Source of the DNA: JANQHS01 sp965267505 | Lineage (GTDB): Bacteria > Bacteroidota > Bacteroidia > Cytophagales > CCMP332 | DNA: 64,000 bases | Assembly (NCBI GenBank): GCA_965267505.1 | Contig: OZ254081.1 | Coordinates: 1,674,001-1,738,000, forward strand | Direction of reading: 5' to 3' | Shown: positions 46,432-53,882 of the stretch, piece by piece | How positions within the stretch are numbered: the first letter of the stretch is position 1 | Layout of the letters: the number at the start of each line of letters is the position of its first letter | Translations under genes and position numbers: made by a program | The notes under the pieces: model-generated | What the model saw: the letters and a program-made list of their open reading frames with translations, nothing else | What the model was told of the DNA's origin: nothing | Databases searched by the model: none

Positions 46432-47463
46432 ATGAGTTCAGAGACTACAACACCTACAGATCATACAACACCTACTAAACCGAGAGTTACTGATGTAAAA
46501 AAGCCTGATGGGAGCTGGGAGGGAACCAGCGTTGCCGCTAAAGATGGCGAGGATTGGGACAAGGCCAAAGAGATGGACTTCACCTATACCAATCTTGATA
46601 AGTTCATAAGGTTAAGTTTGGGTGAGAATGCCCATTTCAGCAATGCAATGTGGGAGGGTGATTTTTCGATGACCCTTGAAGAAGCCCAATTCAAAAAGTA
46701 CAGATTTGTCTGTGATCAATTAGGGATCAAAAAAGGCAGTAAGGTGTTGGACCTCGGTTGTGGTTGGGGAGGTTTCCTAAAATTCATAAAAGATGAGATC
46801 GGTGCTGAAGGTATCGGCGTCAATCTATCCCAGGGCCAGGTAAATGCCTGCAGGGAGAATGGACTTGAAGTTTATCTCCAGGATGCTCGCTATGTAAAAC
46901 CTGAGGATTACGGGTTATTCGATGCCGTTACAGCCTTTGGAAGTTTTGAACATTGTGCATCGGTGAAAGATTATACAGATGGAAGGCAGGATGCTGTTTA
47001 TGATGATTATTTCAAGCATATAGCCAACCTTTTGAAGCCGGGTAAGCGTTTTTACATGCAGACCATGACCTTTTCAAAGAACATGATCCCATACGATCAA
47101 TTTGATATTAATGGACCCAAAGATTCTTCGGAATACATCCTGGCTCTTTTGACCAAGCATAATCCTGACTCCTGGTTGCCTTACGGACATGAGCATGTGA
47201 TCAGGGTCGCAGAGCCTTACATGAAGAAGGTCTATTATAGCAGTGGAAGGCTTGACTATGTCCAAACCAACAGGGAATGGACCAAGCTCTTTTACAAGTT
47301 CAATTTGAAAAAGTACTTATGGTTTGCCTCACTGATCCCGAAATTCTTCACTGATAAGGAGTTTAGGTATCAATTGGCTTTGCTCAGGGTTAGACCCAAT
47401 AGAGTTTGCTTTGAGCGTGAGATTATGGACCACGCAAGATTGATCTTTGAAAAGAACCCTTAA
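46432..47463 (+). CDS. cyclopropane-fatty-acid-synthase-like methyltransferase
   Basis: A 343-residue SAM-dependent methyltransferase. The first ~40 residues are Thr/Pro-rich and variable (TTTPTDHTTPTKPR). The core has DKFIRLSLGENAHFSNAMWEG (~63), the SAM motif VLDLGCGWGGFLKFI (~105), GIGVNLSQGQV (~125) and FGSFEHCASV (~170), matching the CFA / mycolic-acid cyclopropane synthase family. It methylenates or methylates unsaturated lipids, probably with products of the hydroxylase next to it. It is somewhat shorter than E. coli Cfa and lacks its N-terminal domain. A terminator starts at its stop. Confidence 0.9.
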   Translation: MSSETTTPTDHTTPTKPRVTDVKKPDGSWEGTSVAAKDGEDWDKAKEMDFTYTNLDKFIRLSLGENAHFSNAMWEGDFSMTLEEAQFKKYRFVCDQLGIKKGSKVLDLGCGWGGFLKFIKDEIGAEGIGVNLSQGQVNACRENGLEVYLQDARYVKPEDYGLFDAVTAFGSFEHCASVKDYTDGRQDAVYDDYFKHIANLLKPGKRFYMQTMTFSKNMIPYDQFDINGPKDSSEYILALLTKHNPDSWLPYGHEHVIRVAEPYMKKVYYSSGRLDYVQTNREWTKLFYKFNLKKYLWFASLIPKFFTDKEFRYQLALLRVRPNRVCFEREIMDHARLIFEKNP

Positions 47464-48118
47464 GATAAGGCCCCAATGGGGCCTTTTTTTGGCCTTATCC
47501 GTGATATTGATCTCAAACTCTTGTAAGAGCAAGAAGTTTGATTTTGCCTCTGCCTATAAGTTTTCAACGGTTAAGGTTTCTCCTTCTGTAAAGGAAAATT
47601 ATTCGAATGAAGATACACTGGTTCAAAATCTGAGTGAATTTCTGGAATCTCCTGACGGAATTGAAAAAGAGTATAATTCAGAAAATGATCTAAGAACAAA
47701 TTATGAACCATCTATAGATATTGATTCGATAGAAAAATCTGAGAACTACTATGAGGTGAAGGGAACTTATTGGTCAAAAGATGCAAATGGCGTATTTGTA
47801 GATACAAAGCGATTGGGGATTTGGTCCTTTATCGCAACCAATTTGAGTGTACTTAGCCTTCTTACAATTGCTGGATTGGGATTTACAGCCTTAGGTGTAA
47901 TTATTGGAGGATTTGGGATGGTCTTATCTTTTACTCTTGGAGTAAAAGCCTTTACCCATGATCGGGCAAATCGAAGGATTTTTAGGGATTTGGGAAAAAC
48001 GGTGAAATTTAGTGCCTGGCCAAAAATTGGTTTTTTTTATTCCCTTTTTTGGTTTGCTCTATTAGCAGCAATGGGGGTGGCCTATTTATTTGTCCTTTTA
48101 ATTCTTTCAATTATTTAA
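47447..48118 (+). CDS. membrane lipoprotein of unknown function
   Basis: A 223-residue protein that I do not recognise. The frame only offers TTG and GTG starts; the TTG at 47447 gives a good lipoprotein signal (hydrophobic run, then LISNSC at ~26). A TGA lies two codons earlier in frame, so no earlier start exists. The mature part has a polar region with many Asn/Glu/Ser, then two or three membrane helices (~130-170 and 195-220). The first 17 bp overlap the CFA-like gene, and the terminator hairpin of that gene lies in codons for the signal peptide. Its stop overlaps the convergent gene by 4 bp. Confidence 0.6.
   Translation: MKRTLKIRPQWGLFLALSVILISNSCKSKKFDFASAYKFSTVKVSPSVKENYSNEDTLVQNLSEFLESPDGIEKEYNSENDLRTNYEPSIDIDSIEKSENYYEVKGTYWSKDANGVFVDTKRLGIWSFIATNLSVLSLLTIAGLGFTALGVIIGGFGMVLSFTLGVKAFTHDRANRRIFRDLGKTVKFSAWPKIGFFYSLFWFALLAAMGVAYLFVLLILSII
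47467..47490 (+). terminator. intrinsic terminator after the CFA-like gene, inside the next ORF
   Basis: An 8-bp stem (AAGGCCCC 47467-47474 with GGGGCCTT 47478-47485), a 3-base loop AAT and seven T (47484-47490). It lies 4 bases after the stop of the CFA-like gene. The same bases are codons 7-14 of the downstream lipoprotein frame. Confidence 0.85.
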
Positions 48119-48576
48119 TTGGATTCAATTACGAATGATCGGAGTATTATTCGCTCCACTTCTCGGTCTTCCTCCTTCAATCGAAAATCGAGACTTAAGT
48201 ATTTGTTGCCCATTTTTTTGACATAAGAGCGGGTTGCCATTCCAAAGGGTCCGTCGTAATGTGTATAGGAATAAAGGATCCAACCGTTTGGGGCTGCCTG
48301 ATTCTTATCGGGTTTATGGTCCGGCCATAAGCCTCTTCTATCTCCTTCTTCCATACTCACATAATTGATCATCAACACCGGAAAACCATCCATTCGGCAA
48401 TGGATCTCAGCTCCTTCCTGCTGGATTGAATAATTTGAAGGAAGGGATATCAAATAACCCAATTCCTGGTTTTTGATCTTAATGAACTCAAGATTTTTGA
48501 CCGGGGGATGGTCCGGCGGTTCGTTTTGACAGCCAAGTAATAGCACTACCAGGCTAAGCAGCATTAGATTTTTCAT
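48115..48576 (-). CDS. small lipoprotein of unknown function
   Basis: A 153-residue lipoprotein: signal and lipobox LVVLLLGC (Cys ~16) followed by QNEPPDHPPVKNLE. The mature part (GYLISLPSNYSIQQEGAEIHC, then DGPFGMATRSYVKKMG) is strand-rich; the GYLISLP start resembles a small family of lipid- or PsbP-like folds but I do not recognise it firmly. It is probably monocistronic; no gene lies in the 48 bp upstream. The 3' end overlaps the convergent lipoprotein by 4 bp. Confidence 0.65.
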   Translation of the reverse strand: MKNLMLLSLVVLLLGCQNEPPDHPPVKNLEFIKIKNQELGYLISLPSNYSIQQEGAEIHCRMDGFPVLMINYVSMEEGDRRGLWPDHKPDKNQAAPNGWILYSYTHYDGPFGMATRSYVKKMGNKYLSLDFRLKEEDREVERIILRSFVIESN

Positions 48577-48624
48577 AGCACCTCCAATTTTGACCTTAAC
48601 GAAAGATAGGATGCTTAATTATCC

Positions 48625-49317
48625 CTAAGAATCGATTTTCTTCAAACGGAAACCTATGCCATGCTCGTTTTCGATCTGGAATTCCGAATGAGCTTTCATC
48701 ATATTCCTAAGACGGGAAATAAAAACGTCCAGGCTTCTGCCCATGAAATAGTCGTCATCGCCCCACAATTCTTTCAGGATGTTTTCTCGTGGGATCAATT
48801 CATCTTGCCTCTCCAATAGGAATTGTAACAACTCGAATTCCCTATTTGTAAGCTTATGTTCCGAGGCATTTATTGCAAAGACCCTTCGGTCCGAATCCAA
48901 AGCCCAACTTCCTCCGACCACATCACTTTTTTCTTTTTCCTGGATCCCCGACCTTCTTAAAAAGACCTCCATTCTTAACAGCAACTCTTTCATTGAGAAA
49001 GGCTTTGTTATATAATCATCTCCTCCGCTTTCGAATCCTTTGATCCGATCTTCAGTAAGGTCTTTTGCGGTCAGGAATAATATCGGGGTCTGTTTATCCT
49101 TAGCCCTGAATCTAGTAGCGAGCTCAAATCCATCGATGTCAGGCAACATTACATCAAGAATTAAGAGCTGGGGCTTTTCAACATCGAATTTGCTCAAAGC
49201 TTCTTCTCCATTTTTCAACCAGTTTACTCCATAACCTTCCTCTCTCAGGTTCTCCTCAATGAGTGAACCCAGGTTCGGATCATCTTCGACCAATTGTATC
49301 AAGGTTGAATGTTTCAT
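48625..49317 (-). CDS. OmpR/PhoB-family response regulator
   Basis: A 230-residue regulator. The receiver has E11-D12-D13, phospho-acceptor D55 (LLILDVMLPDIDGF), and FLTAKDL with ITKPFS. The C-terminal winged helix (HKLTNREFELLQFLLERQDELI ... RSLDVFISRLRNMM) is the OmpR type. The start overlaps the stop of the kinase gene (TAATG), so translation is coupled. It may resemble the Bacteroides RprXY system; the identity is not proven. Likely targets include the kinase promoter and the divergent DUF1573 gene (repeats at 50592-50629). Confidence 0.95.
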   Translation of the reverse strand: MKHSTLIQLVEDDPNLGSLIEENLREEGYGVNWLKNGEEALSKFDVEKPQLLILDVMLPDIDGFELATRFRAKDKQTPILFLTAKDLTEDRIKGFESGGDDYITKPFSMKELLLRMEVFLRRSGIQEKEKSDVVGGSWALDSDRRVFAINASEHKLTNREFELLQFLLERQDELIPRENILKELWGDDDYFMGRSLDVFISRLRNMMKAHSEFQIENEHGIGFRLKKIDS

Positions 49318-50552
49318 TACTTCTTTTTGAAAAGGATCTTGAATTCTGCCCCTTTACCCTCCTCGGATATTAACTCTAGCTTTCCATTATTCTTTTTGAC
49401 AAGCTCATTGACCAGGAATAAACCAAGGCCGAAGCCCTTGCCTTTATAAATATTACCTGCAGGAACCCGGTAGAATTTATCAAAGATCCTTTTTTGATGT
49501 TCCAACGGAATACCTGGGCCCTGGTCCTTCACCGATATAATCAAATTACTTCCTTCGGATCTTATTTCCAGATCAACTTGTCCTTCGCCGTGGATAAAGG
49601 CGTTATCCAAAAGATTATGAATTACAGATCTGATTTCCTCTGGGTTTACTTCGATTTGTAGACCTTCATCAGCCTTTAATGTTAATTTCTTTTGCGGATC
49701 AAGTTTGTAGACTTCAAGGATTGATTCTGCAAGCTCCTTCAGATCAATGATGGACTTCTTTTGACCAGTCCCTGGAACATCAGATCTCACGGAATCAAGT
49801 ATATGGGTCACTGTTCCTTTGAGACCATCCAATTCTTGTTTCAGAATTGAAATACTCTTTTTCTCCGCTTCCTGACTTAGGTCCAGTCTTTCCAGAGCCA
49901 GCGACATGCTGGTAAGAGGGGTCTTCATTTCATGGGTCAGGTTATTAACAAAGTCAGTGTGGATCTCCGAAAGCCGGCGCTGCTTAAGGATGATTATAGT
50001 TGCCCAGGCAAAGAAGATTATGACAAGTAATAAAATGACACTGGAGAAGATCCAAATGCCCATACTTCCAACGATCACAGAACTTGTTCCCGGAAAATAG
50101 ACTGCGAAGTAATAATTGTCATTATCGAATTCCGGCTCGCTGACCTCTCTTTGATCCTGTCGGGAAGACTGAAAAGCATTGAGATTCTTGCTGTAAACCA
50201 TTTGATCGCTGAGGCAATCATAGATTCCGTATTGGAAGTCAGCTTCGATCCCGAGCTCCCTAAACTTATTGATCAGCATTGGCTCCAGTATTTTGGGTTC
50301 GATCATATCATTGATCATAACCGCATAGTAATTATTGCTAAGCTGTTCTACAGGGTGGTAGCTAGGTAGCATGATGCCCTTGTAATCGGCAAGATCCAGG
50401 GCCACTTCCTTAAGGCCTGAGAAGATTTGGAATTCGAATTCTTTCTGTTTTGCCTGAAATGCTTGCCTGAACCAATATCCCTGGACCAGGAATATTCCAA
50501 CCGATGCGAATAGCGCAAAACCCAATATGATCCTCAAAGGGAGGTTTTTCAT
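49317..50552 (-). CDS. sensor histidine kinase with a small periplasmic domain
   Basis: A 411-residue kinase. TM1 at about residues 8-28, a ~140-residue periplasmic part, TM2 at ~170-192, then HisKA with the acceptor in NNLTHEMKTPLTSM (~214) and the HATPase domain (LLDNAFIHG, VKDQGPGIPLEH, GKGFGLGLFLVNEL). There is no HAMP domain between TM2 and HisKA. The upstream region has ~11-bp phased repeats. It precedes the response regulator in one transcript and is divergent from the DUF1573 gene. Confidence 0.95.
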   Translation of the reverse strand: MKNLPLRIILGFALFASVGIFLVQGYWFRQAFQAKQKEFEFQIFSGLKEVALDLADYKGIMLPSYHPVEQLSNNYYAVMINDMIEPKILEPMLINKFRELGIEADFQYGIYDCLSDQMVYSKNLNAFQSSRQDQREVSEPEFDNDNYYFAVYFPGTSSVIVGSMGIWIFSSVILLLVIIFFAWATIIILKQRRLSEIHTDFVNNLTHEMKTPLTSMSLALERLDLSQEAEKKSISILKQELDGLKGTVTHILDSVRSDVPGTGQKKSIIDLKELAESILEVYKLDPQKKLTLKADEGLQIEVNPEEIRSVIHNLLDNAFIHGEGQVDLEIRSEGSNLIISVKDQGPGIPLEHQKRIFDKFYRVPAGNIYKGKGFGLGLFLVNELVKKNNGKLELISEEGKGAEFKILFKKK

Positions 50553-50591
50553 TTTGTAAAAATAGCCTTTAAGAGGAGGGAAATATGAGCC

Positions 50592-50629
50592 TTAACATTT
50601 CATTAACAATTCTTAGGAAAGCATTAACA
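50592..50629. promoter_or_regulatory. 11-bp phased direct repeats between the kinase and DUF1573 genes
   Basis: TTAACA at 50592-50597, 50603-50608 and 50624-50629, with a degenerate TTAGGA at 50613-50618. Spacings are 11, 10 and 11 bp. This is the layout expected for an OmpR/PhoB-type operator in the shared intergenic region. Confidence 0.5.
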
Positions 50630-50679
50630 GCCCGGGGAACGGCCTGTATCCAGATTTGCTGAAAACAAATTTGAACAAG

Positions 50680-51081
50680 ATGAAAACAAAATTTCAAACC
50701 ACTATCCTTTTAATACTTGCAGTTGCAAGCTTTCAATTTCTTATGGCAGCGAACCCTATTGTAGGACCTGCTTTTTCATGGATAAGCCTTGAGCACAACT
50801 TTGGTACCATTGAGCAGGGTACCCCTGTTACTCACGAGTTTACTTTCACTAATAATGGAGATGAGCTCCTTTACGTGACTCAGATCAAAACCTCTTGTGG
50901 ATGTACCGCTGCTGATTATAGCAAAGACGGAATAGCTCCGGGAGAAGAAGGTTTCGTAAAGGTGAAGTATAATGCCAGCAAAGCTGGAAACTTCCAGAAG
51001 ACGGTTCAGGTGATTGGAAATACAGGGGATATCCCGGTACTGACCATTAAAGGAACAGTAACTACGGAAACCATCAACTGA
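50680..51081 (+). CDS. exported DUF1573 protein
   Basis: A 133-residue exported protein. I chose the ATG at 50680 because a signal peptide follows it (LLILAVASFQFLMAAN); the frame is open from 50656. The mature part (LEHNFGTIEQGTPVTHEFTFTN, then IKTSCGCTAADYSKDGIAPGEEG) is the DUF1573 immunoglobulin-like fold with its CGCT motif, common in Bacteroidota periplasmic proteins of unknown role. It is divergent from the two-component genes with phased repeats between them, so it is a candidate target. Its stop abuts the ICMT-like gene. Confidence 0.88.
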   Translation: MKTKFQTTILLILAVASFQFLMAANPIVGPAFSWISLEHNFGTIEQGTPVTHEFTFTNNGDELLYVTQIKTSCGCTAADYSKDGIAPGEEGFVKVKYNASKAGNFQKTVQVIGNTGDIPVLTIKGTVTTETIN

Positions 51082-51594
51082 TCATTTGGAGGTCAGATCC
51101 GGATCCCAGGGAATGATCCTTGGGACCCATCTTCTAACGTTTCGGCAATAATCCTCATAGGGTTCGCCGAAGCGTTTTTTTAGGTCCGGCTCTTCCTTGA
51201 GAATGAAATAGCTGGTATTGAGAGCAAAGAAGAAGGTAGCCCAGCCCAGCAGCCAGAATGACTGAAACAGAAAAGCTTCCCCGATCAGTATCAATAAAAC
51301 TCCTGTGATCATTGGGTTACGAACATGGCGAAAGGGTCCGGAGATCACGAGGTTCTTTGTTGGAGCCCAGGGTGCAAGGGTACCCTTACCTTTAGTTGCA
51401 AACAAGACGATGGTCCAGCTTAACAGGAAAAGCCCATCGACCAAAAGGATGATCCCCACTATTAGCCATGGGAATTCAACCCAGCTTGGTGTTTCAGGGG
51501 TTTTGCTTTCAAAGAATAGAAGGAATAGTGGAAGTGTAATGGTTACATTGAAGGGGAGGGTAAGGATGGAGAAAAGGTGCTTCATCCCTTCCAA
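51082..51594 (-). CDS. isoprenylcysteine-carboxylmethyltransferase-like membrane methyltransferase
   Basis: A 170-residue integral membrane protein with about four helices. The C-terminal half carries the family signature GPFRHVRNPMITGVLL (~90), EEPDLKKRFGEPYEDYCRNVRRWVPR (~140-165, part of the SAM-binding region). Bacterial ICMT/PEMT-like members methylate lipids or small molecules; the substrate is unknown. It lies after the terminator of the NTF2-like gene, so it probably has its own promoter. Confidence 0.88.
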   Translation of the reverse strand: MEGMKHLFSILTLPFNVTITLPLFLLFFESKTPETPSWVEFPWLIVGIILLVDGLFLLSWTIVLFATKGKGTLAPWAPTKNLVISGPFRHVRNPMITGVLLILIGEAFLFQSFWLLGWATFFFALNTSYFILKEEPDLKKRFGEPYEDYCRNVRRWVPRIIPWDPDLTSK

Positions 51595-51602
51595 TATAAT
51601 AT

Positions 51603-51625
51603 AAAAAAGCCCCTTTCGGGGCTTT
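51603..51625 (-). terminator. intrinsic terminator after the NTF2-like lipoprotein gene
   Basis: On the minus strand an 8-bp stem (AAAGCCCC 51606-51613 with GGGGCTTT 51618-51625, loop of 4) is followed by T residues (51608 down to 51603). It sits 1 base beyond the stop of the NTF2-like gene. The stem is also nearly symmetric on the plus strand but lacks a T-run there. Confidence 0.85.
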
Positions 51626-51626
51626 A

Positions 51627-52058
51627 TCAGGCTGATGGTTTAACTACAACACTTTCCTGAATCATTTTCCATTGATCGCCTTCCTTAACCAGAATGTACA
51701 TGGACTCAAAGTCCTGCTGTTCACCATCCAGGCGAACGTGGGCTGAGGCATAATTCTCAAAAAGCTCCCAGTCAACAAGTTCAATGGTTCTTGGATCTCC
51801 GCCCCATTCTTTGATCCTGAATTTTTCCAAGTAAAAATCCCGGGCAAATAGGGTGTGATCGGTTGGCTTGGGCCCGTTCCAGATCACTCGAAAGTCCTTG
51901 TGGGTACAGAAAGCCAACTTTTCGGCGTCCTGCCTGTCTGCCGCTGCGACAAAGGTCTCAATGGCTGCCATTAGTTGCGGATCTGCTTGAGCCTGCTCCT
52001 TGGGCCTGCATGAGAGCATGAAAACTAAAGAGGTAAAAAGAATAAAAAGGTTTTTCAT
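51627..52058 (-). CDS. NTF2-like (SnoaL/DUF4440-type) lipoprotein
   Basis: A 143-residue lipoprotein: signal and lipobox FMLSC (Cys ~17). The mature part (AIETFVAAADRQDAEKLAFCTHKDFRVIWNG ... ESMYILVKEGDQWKMIQES) is an NTF2-like cone fold (SnoaL / DUF4440 type), often enzymes or stress-related proteins. The ATG at 52058 lies two bases from the perfect palindrome 52061-52072. It is 34 bp after the marR stop, so it could be in one transcript or have its own promoter. A likely MarR target. Confidence 0.82.
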   Translation of the reverse strand: MKNLFILFTSLVFMLSCRPKEQAQADPQLMAAIETFVAAADRQDAEKLAFCTHKDFRVIWNGPKPTDHTLFARDFYLEKFRIKEWGGDPRTIELVDWELFENYASAHVRLDGEQQDFESMYILVKEGDQWKMIQESVVVKPSA

Positions 52059-52059
52059 T

Positions 52060-52073
52060 ATTGATATATCAAT
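52060..52073. promoter_or_regulatory. palindromic MarR-type operator before the NTF2-like gene
   Basis: ATTGATATATCAAT is a perfect 14-bp palindrome. It lies 1 bp upstream of the ATG, in the 34-bp gap after marR. The core TTGATATATCAA also occurs upstream of marR (52528-52539). Confidence 0.65.
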
Positions 52074-52092
52074 TATAAGTGTAAAAAAATAG

Positions 52093-52521
52093 TTAAAGAT
52101 TCTTGTTTGCCTTTTTCAATAGATGCAAGAGGGCGTATCGTTCTCCGCTGGAGAAATCTTGTGTTACTTGATCTCTAAGAGATTGTACCACAGGCATCAT
52201 TTTCTCGACCAAGTCTTTTCCTTTTTCCAGGAGCTCAATCTCATTCTCCTTTCTGTTATGATCTTTTACCCTCCTCATCACAAGGCCCTTTTGTTCCAAA
52301 AGGTCAAGGATCCGCTTTATACTTGCCGGATCCTTGAATGTGGATTCTGCTAATTGGATCTGGCTTAAGGAACCTCCATCCCATAAAGCCTTCAGTAGGA
52401 TCCATTGATCTACTGTTACCTCAAAACCATGGTGCTTGAAGCTTTCCTTGGTGATCTCCTTTGCTCTCCTCATCATTTTTTCGGCTTGAAAGAAAATCAC
52501 ATCGTCTAGCTTGGGCTCCAT
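52093..52521 (-). CDS. MarR-family transcriptional regulator
   Basis: A 142-residue winged-helix regulator. The HTH core is DQWILLKALWDGGSLSQIQL (~40-58), then FKDPASIKRILDLLEQKGLV (~66-86), and the wing MRRVKDHNRKENEIEL. MarR proteins bind short palindromes as dimers and release them on binding a phenolic or oxidant signal. I see no cysteine of the OhrR type, so a small-molecule or redox-indirect signal is more likely. Its own start is 6 bp from a perfect TTGATATATCAA, which suggests autoregulation. It is the middle of a MarR circuit with dps and the NTF2-like gene. Confidence 0.92.
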   Translation of the reverse strand: MEPKLDDVIFFQAEKMMRRAKEITKESFKHHGFEVTVDQWILLKALWDGGSLSQIQLAESTFKDPASIKRILDLLEQKGLVMRRVKDHNRKENEIELLEKGKDLVEKMMPVVQSLRDQVTQDFSSGERYALLHLLKKANKNL

Positions 52522-52527
52522 TGTTTA

Positions 52528-52539
52528 TTGATATATCAA
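52528..52539. promoter_or_regulatory. palindromic MarR-type operator before marR
   Basis: TTGATATATCAA, a perfect 12-bp palindrome, lies 6 bases upstream of the marR ATG. It is identical to the core at 52061-52072 and 10/12 identical to TTAACATATCAA at 53117-53128. Confidence 0.65.
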
Positions 52540-52624
52540 CTAAAAATAATAACTGTTGTGAATTTTACAAAATATAAGTTGAGATTCCTGGCCTGGCTCA
52601 GGAAATTTCATAGGATGCAAAGCA

Positions 52625-53095
52625 TTAACCCATGAATGCAGAATACATCCAAACAAGTTTTTCTTGCTCTCGGATGTAATCGCTCATAAGAGCATTGGTC
52701 CCTTCATCGCCCGCGCCATCACTTAGGTCAAGCAATTCCCTTTGAAGCTCAATGGCTATCTGAAAAGAATCCAGCAAAGACTGCACAGCCTGTCTGCTTT
52801 CTGAAATGTTCTTAGCCTCGGGAATCCGTGAATTTGAAAGGAAATCTCCGTAAGTGTGCATCGGAGTGAAGCCAAGGGTAAGAATCCTCTCGGCCACCTC
52901 GTCAATTTTTATCTGAAGGTCATTGTATAATTCTTCGAATTTTACGTGAAGCTCAAAAAATTTTTCACCTTTTATGTTCCAATGAAAACCTCTGGTATTC
53001 ATGTAGAACACCTGATAATTAGCTAACAACACATTTAGTTTATCCGCCAGTTCTTCTGATTTTTCTACCGGCAATCCGATCATTGAATTTGTCAT
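52625..53095 (-). CDS. dps: Dps-family DNA-binding ferritin-like protein
   Basis: A 156-residue mini-ferritin. It stores iron and detoxifies H2O2, forming dodecamers. The ferroxidase residues fit the family: H38, H50, E54, D65 and E69 (spacing as in E. coli Dps, with D67 replaced by E). The motif FHWNIKGEKFFELHVKFEEL is visible around residue 37-56. The N-terminus is short and uncharged, so DNA binding is not certain. A MarR-like palindrome lies 21 bp upstream of the start, so it is a candidate member of the MarR regulon. The next gene, marR, is on the same strand with its own operator. Confidence 0.93.
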   Translation of the reverse strand: MTNSMIGLPVEKSEELADKLNVLLANYQVFYMNTRGFHWNIKGEKFFELHVKFEELYNDLQIKIDEVAERILTLGFTPMHTYGDFLSNSRIPEAKNISESRQAVQSLLDSFQIAIELQRELLDLSDGAGDEGTNALMSDYIREQEKLVWMYSAFMG

Positions 53096-53116
53096 AATTA
53101 TTTCCTGTTTACTTTA

Positions 53117-53128
53117 TTAACATATCAA
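53117..53128. promoter_or_regulatory. candidate MarR-type operator before dps
   Basis: TTAACATATCAA matches the marR palindrome TTGATATATCAA at 10 of 12 positions, and A-TT/C flanks are shared. It lies 21 bases upstream of the dps ATG. Confidence 0.5.
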
Positions 53129-53155
53129 CGCTATGCAAGTTCATCTTAAGTCCGT

Positions 53156-53842
53156 TTAATCCATTGACTTGAATTTTCTAAACTTAGGGGTATCGTGCCT
53201 CAAACCAAATTCCTTTGTTGAATTTTCCTTTGCCATTAAAAGAAGGGTTAATGGAATTGAGGCCAAAGCAATTATCCCTGTCAAGATACCATTCCACAAT
53301 AATTTTTCTTCAATAAAAGGAAGTGGCATGATCTGGTAGAAAAAAATAAAGAGCACAGGAATGAACAAAAAGACAGCACTGAATAATCCTGGATGATAGA
53401 TTCTCCTGGATCTAAAAATCAATGCAAGATGGCCAAGGACATTTCCAAAGGAAAAGACCATTAAACTGATACTCAAAAATGCCAGGTCTTTGGAAAAGTA
53501 TATTCCTAGGATGAAGAAACCCCAGGTAATGGGCACATTTACGATCCAGGTGGAGAGCGGGTTGAGAGGGTAAGCAAGTGGATTTGATGATCCAAAGACC
53601 TCTCGATTCACCAAGCCTGGAAACCATCCAGGAAAGCCGTATTGTTCGAATTGATGAATGAGCAGAGCAAAAAAATTGACCCAGAGCAGGGCCTGGACCG
53701 GAAGATTCTGATAAAGGAAAAGAAACGCTCCGTAAATAAGAAAGAGCAAGGAAGCGATTCCTCCTAATTCATACCATCGGATCCAATTGTAGAAAGCGGG
53801 CTTCTCCTCTTTATTTTGAATCTCCCAATTTACCTTTTTCAT
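53156..53842 (-). CDS. HXXEE-like integral membrane protein
   Basis: A 228-residue membrane protein with about six helices. The segment FFALLIHQFEQYGFPGWFPG (~58-77) resembles the HXXEE family (H..E(E/Q)Y.PGGFP), and LNPLSTWIVNVPITWGF follows. Function unknown; the motif histidine and glutamate suggest metal binding. It lies 40 bp downstream of the DUF2306-like gene on the same strand and 61 bp upstream of dps. Confidence 0.65.
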   Translation of the reverse strand: MKKVNWEIQNKEEKPAFYNWIRWYELGGIASLLFLIYGAFLFLYQNLPVQALLWVNFFALLIHQFEQYGFPGWFPGLVNREVFGSSNPLAYPLNPLSTWIVNVPITWGFFILGIYFSKDLAFLSISLMVFSFGNVLGHLALIFRSRRIYHPGLFSAVFLFIPVLFIFFYQIMPLPFIEEKLLWNGILTGIIALASIPLTLLLMAKENSTKEFGLRHDTPKFRKFKSMD

Positions 53843-53882
53843 TAAGGCAAAATAAGAACCTCCATGCTGAGCATCAAAGAAC

